Positions 63,574-64,000 of a stretch of DNA of 64,000 nt are shown here, piece by piece. Below the pieces are notes generated by a model. It was not told where the DNA came from. It did no database searches and was given only the letters and a program-made list of their open reading frames with translations. The position numbers and the translations under genes are program-made. The DNA comes from Ignavibacteriales bacterium (lineage in GTDB: Bacteria; Bacteroidota; Ignavibacteria; Ignavibacteriales; Ignavibacteriaceae): the NCBI GenBank assembly GCA_016709155.1, contig JADJEI010000013.1, positions 744,001-808,000 of the forward strand, given 5' to 3'. Position 1 is the stretch's first letter. Each line of letters opens with the position of its first letter.

Positions 63574-64000
63574 ATGCTTCTTAAAAAAATATTAATAATT
63601 ACAATTTTTGTTTTATCGAATCATTTTTGCATTGCCCAAACAACATGGCAAAAAATTTCCGACTCACTTACTACAGGATATATATATGATCTCCAGGTTG
63701 ATTCTGAGGGCAACTTATTTGCTGCGATTGACCATCAACTTTTATTATATCCGGCTAATGGTGAACAACCAAAGCACTTATATGAAACTGATAAATTGTC
63801 GATTTATATCCTTCGTATACTTTTCATTACAGATAATGAAATATTAATTGGCACCGATTTTGGAATATTTAGCTCAACCGATAAAGGTTTAACATGGTCA
63901 GCTAATTCTTTAGATAGTGTCTGGATTGATTTTTTGTTTATGGATAAGAACGGTATTATTTATGCAGGTAATGATCCTATTTATAAATCCACTGATAAAG
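63574..64000 (+). CDS. Secreted BNR/beta-propeller protein, cut by the right edge
   Basis: Open from ATG 63574 to the window end (142 codons, no stop). Signal peptide MLLKKILIITIFVLSNHFCIAQ, then Asp-box style repeats (GIFSSTDKGLTW, IYKSTDK) like those in the T9SS protein at 56856-59633. The C-terminus is outside the window, so a sorting domain cannot be judged. A frame at 63608 in another phase is its shadow. Confidence 0.75.
   Translation, partial: MLLKKILIITIFVLSNHFCIAQTTWQKISDSLTTGYIYDLQVDSEGNLFAAIDHQLLLYPANGEQPKHLYETDKLSIYILRILFITDNEILIGTDFGIFSSTDKGLTWSANSLDSVWIDFLFMDKNGIIYAGNDPIYKSTDK

Noticed and set aside
63608..63847. 79-codon frame near the right edge
   Set aside because: The frame from 63574 in another phase has a signal peptide and Asp-box repeats and stays open to the edge.

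Overview
The window is an AT-rich stretch of bacterial chromosome that best fits the Ignavibacteria (Bacteroidota/Chlorobi side). The grounds are a secreted protein ending in a type IX secretion sorting domain with the QNYPNPFNPST motif common in that group, many lipoproteins and OmpA-type barrels, a one-heme outer-membrane cytochrome with an FGMSCSSCH start, and a MurE with the DNPR motif for meso-diaminopimelate. This placement is inference from protein style, not from an rRNA gene.

Layout. Bases 1-3300 hold accessory genes, all damaged or unusual: an AAA ATPase with a DUF3696-type tail, an unknown partner, and a PcfJ-like gene preceded by a small relative of its own N-terminus. An ARPP-1/DUF6569 gene follows (3779-4705). 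From 5110 to 21296 lies a long division and cell wall cluster: mraZ, rsmH, ftsL-like, ftsI, murE, murF, mraY, murD, ftsW, murG, an unknown PH-like membrane gene, murC, ftsQ, ftsA, ftsZ. It starts at a promoter followed by three 10-bp-spaced TGGGG-type boxes, the expected MraZ operator. Next come a CPXCG protein, a perfect palindrome lying on a promoter in front of a DnaE-like polymerase that lacks its N-terminal half, YajQ, and a tRNA-Pro(CGG) with two tandem GIY-YIG nuclease genes, each preceded by a copy of the 5' part of that tRNA.

Bases 24660-28710 hold three tandem OmpA-family genes. Bases 28766-31630 are a pyrR-pyrB-pyrC operon behind a PyrR-type attenuator. Then follow a lipoprotein, a DUF4783-like protein, a very large sensor kinase, an AddA-like helicase-nuclease, a split-barrel protein, an amidase lipoprotein, an SpmA/SpmB-like membrane protein, a 2-hydroxyacid dehydrogenase, alanine dehydrogenase, a CoA-transferase and a PPP phosphatase. 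groES-groEL (minus strand) sits behind a perfect CIRCE element. gap and pgk, a rhomboid protease, a small lipoprotein, a RecQ helicase, the T9SS-secreted propeller protein, a cupin, two c-type heme proteins, a lipoprotein, a DsrE protein and an edge-truncated propeller protein complete the window.

At least eight genes carry single-base losses, mostly at homopolymers, and two carry larger losses (the ftsQ/ftsA junction and the dnaE N-terminus). Because rsmH and ftsA are normally essential, I suspect consensus or assembly error for many of these; reads would decide.
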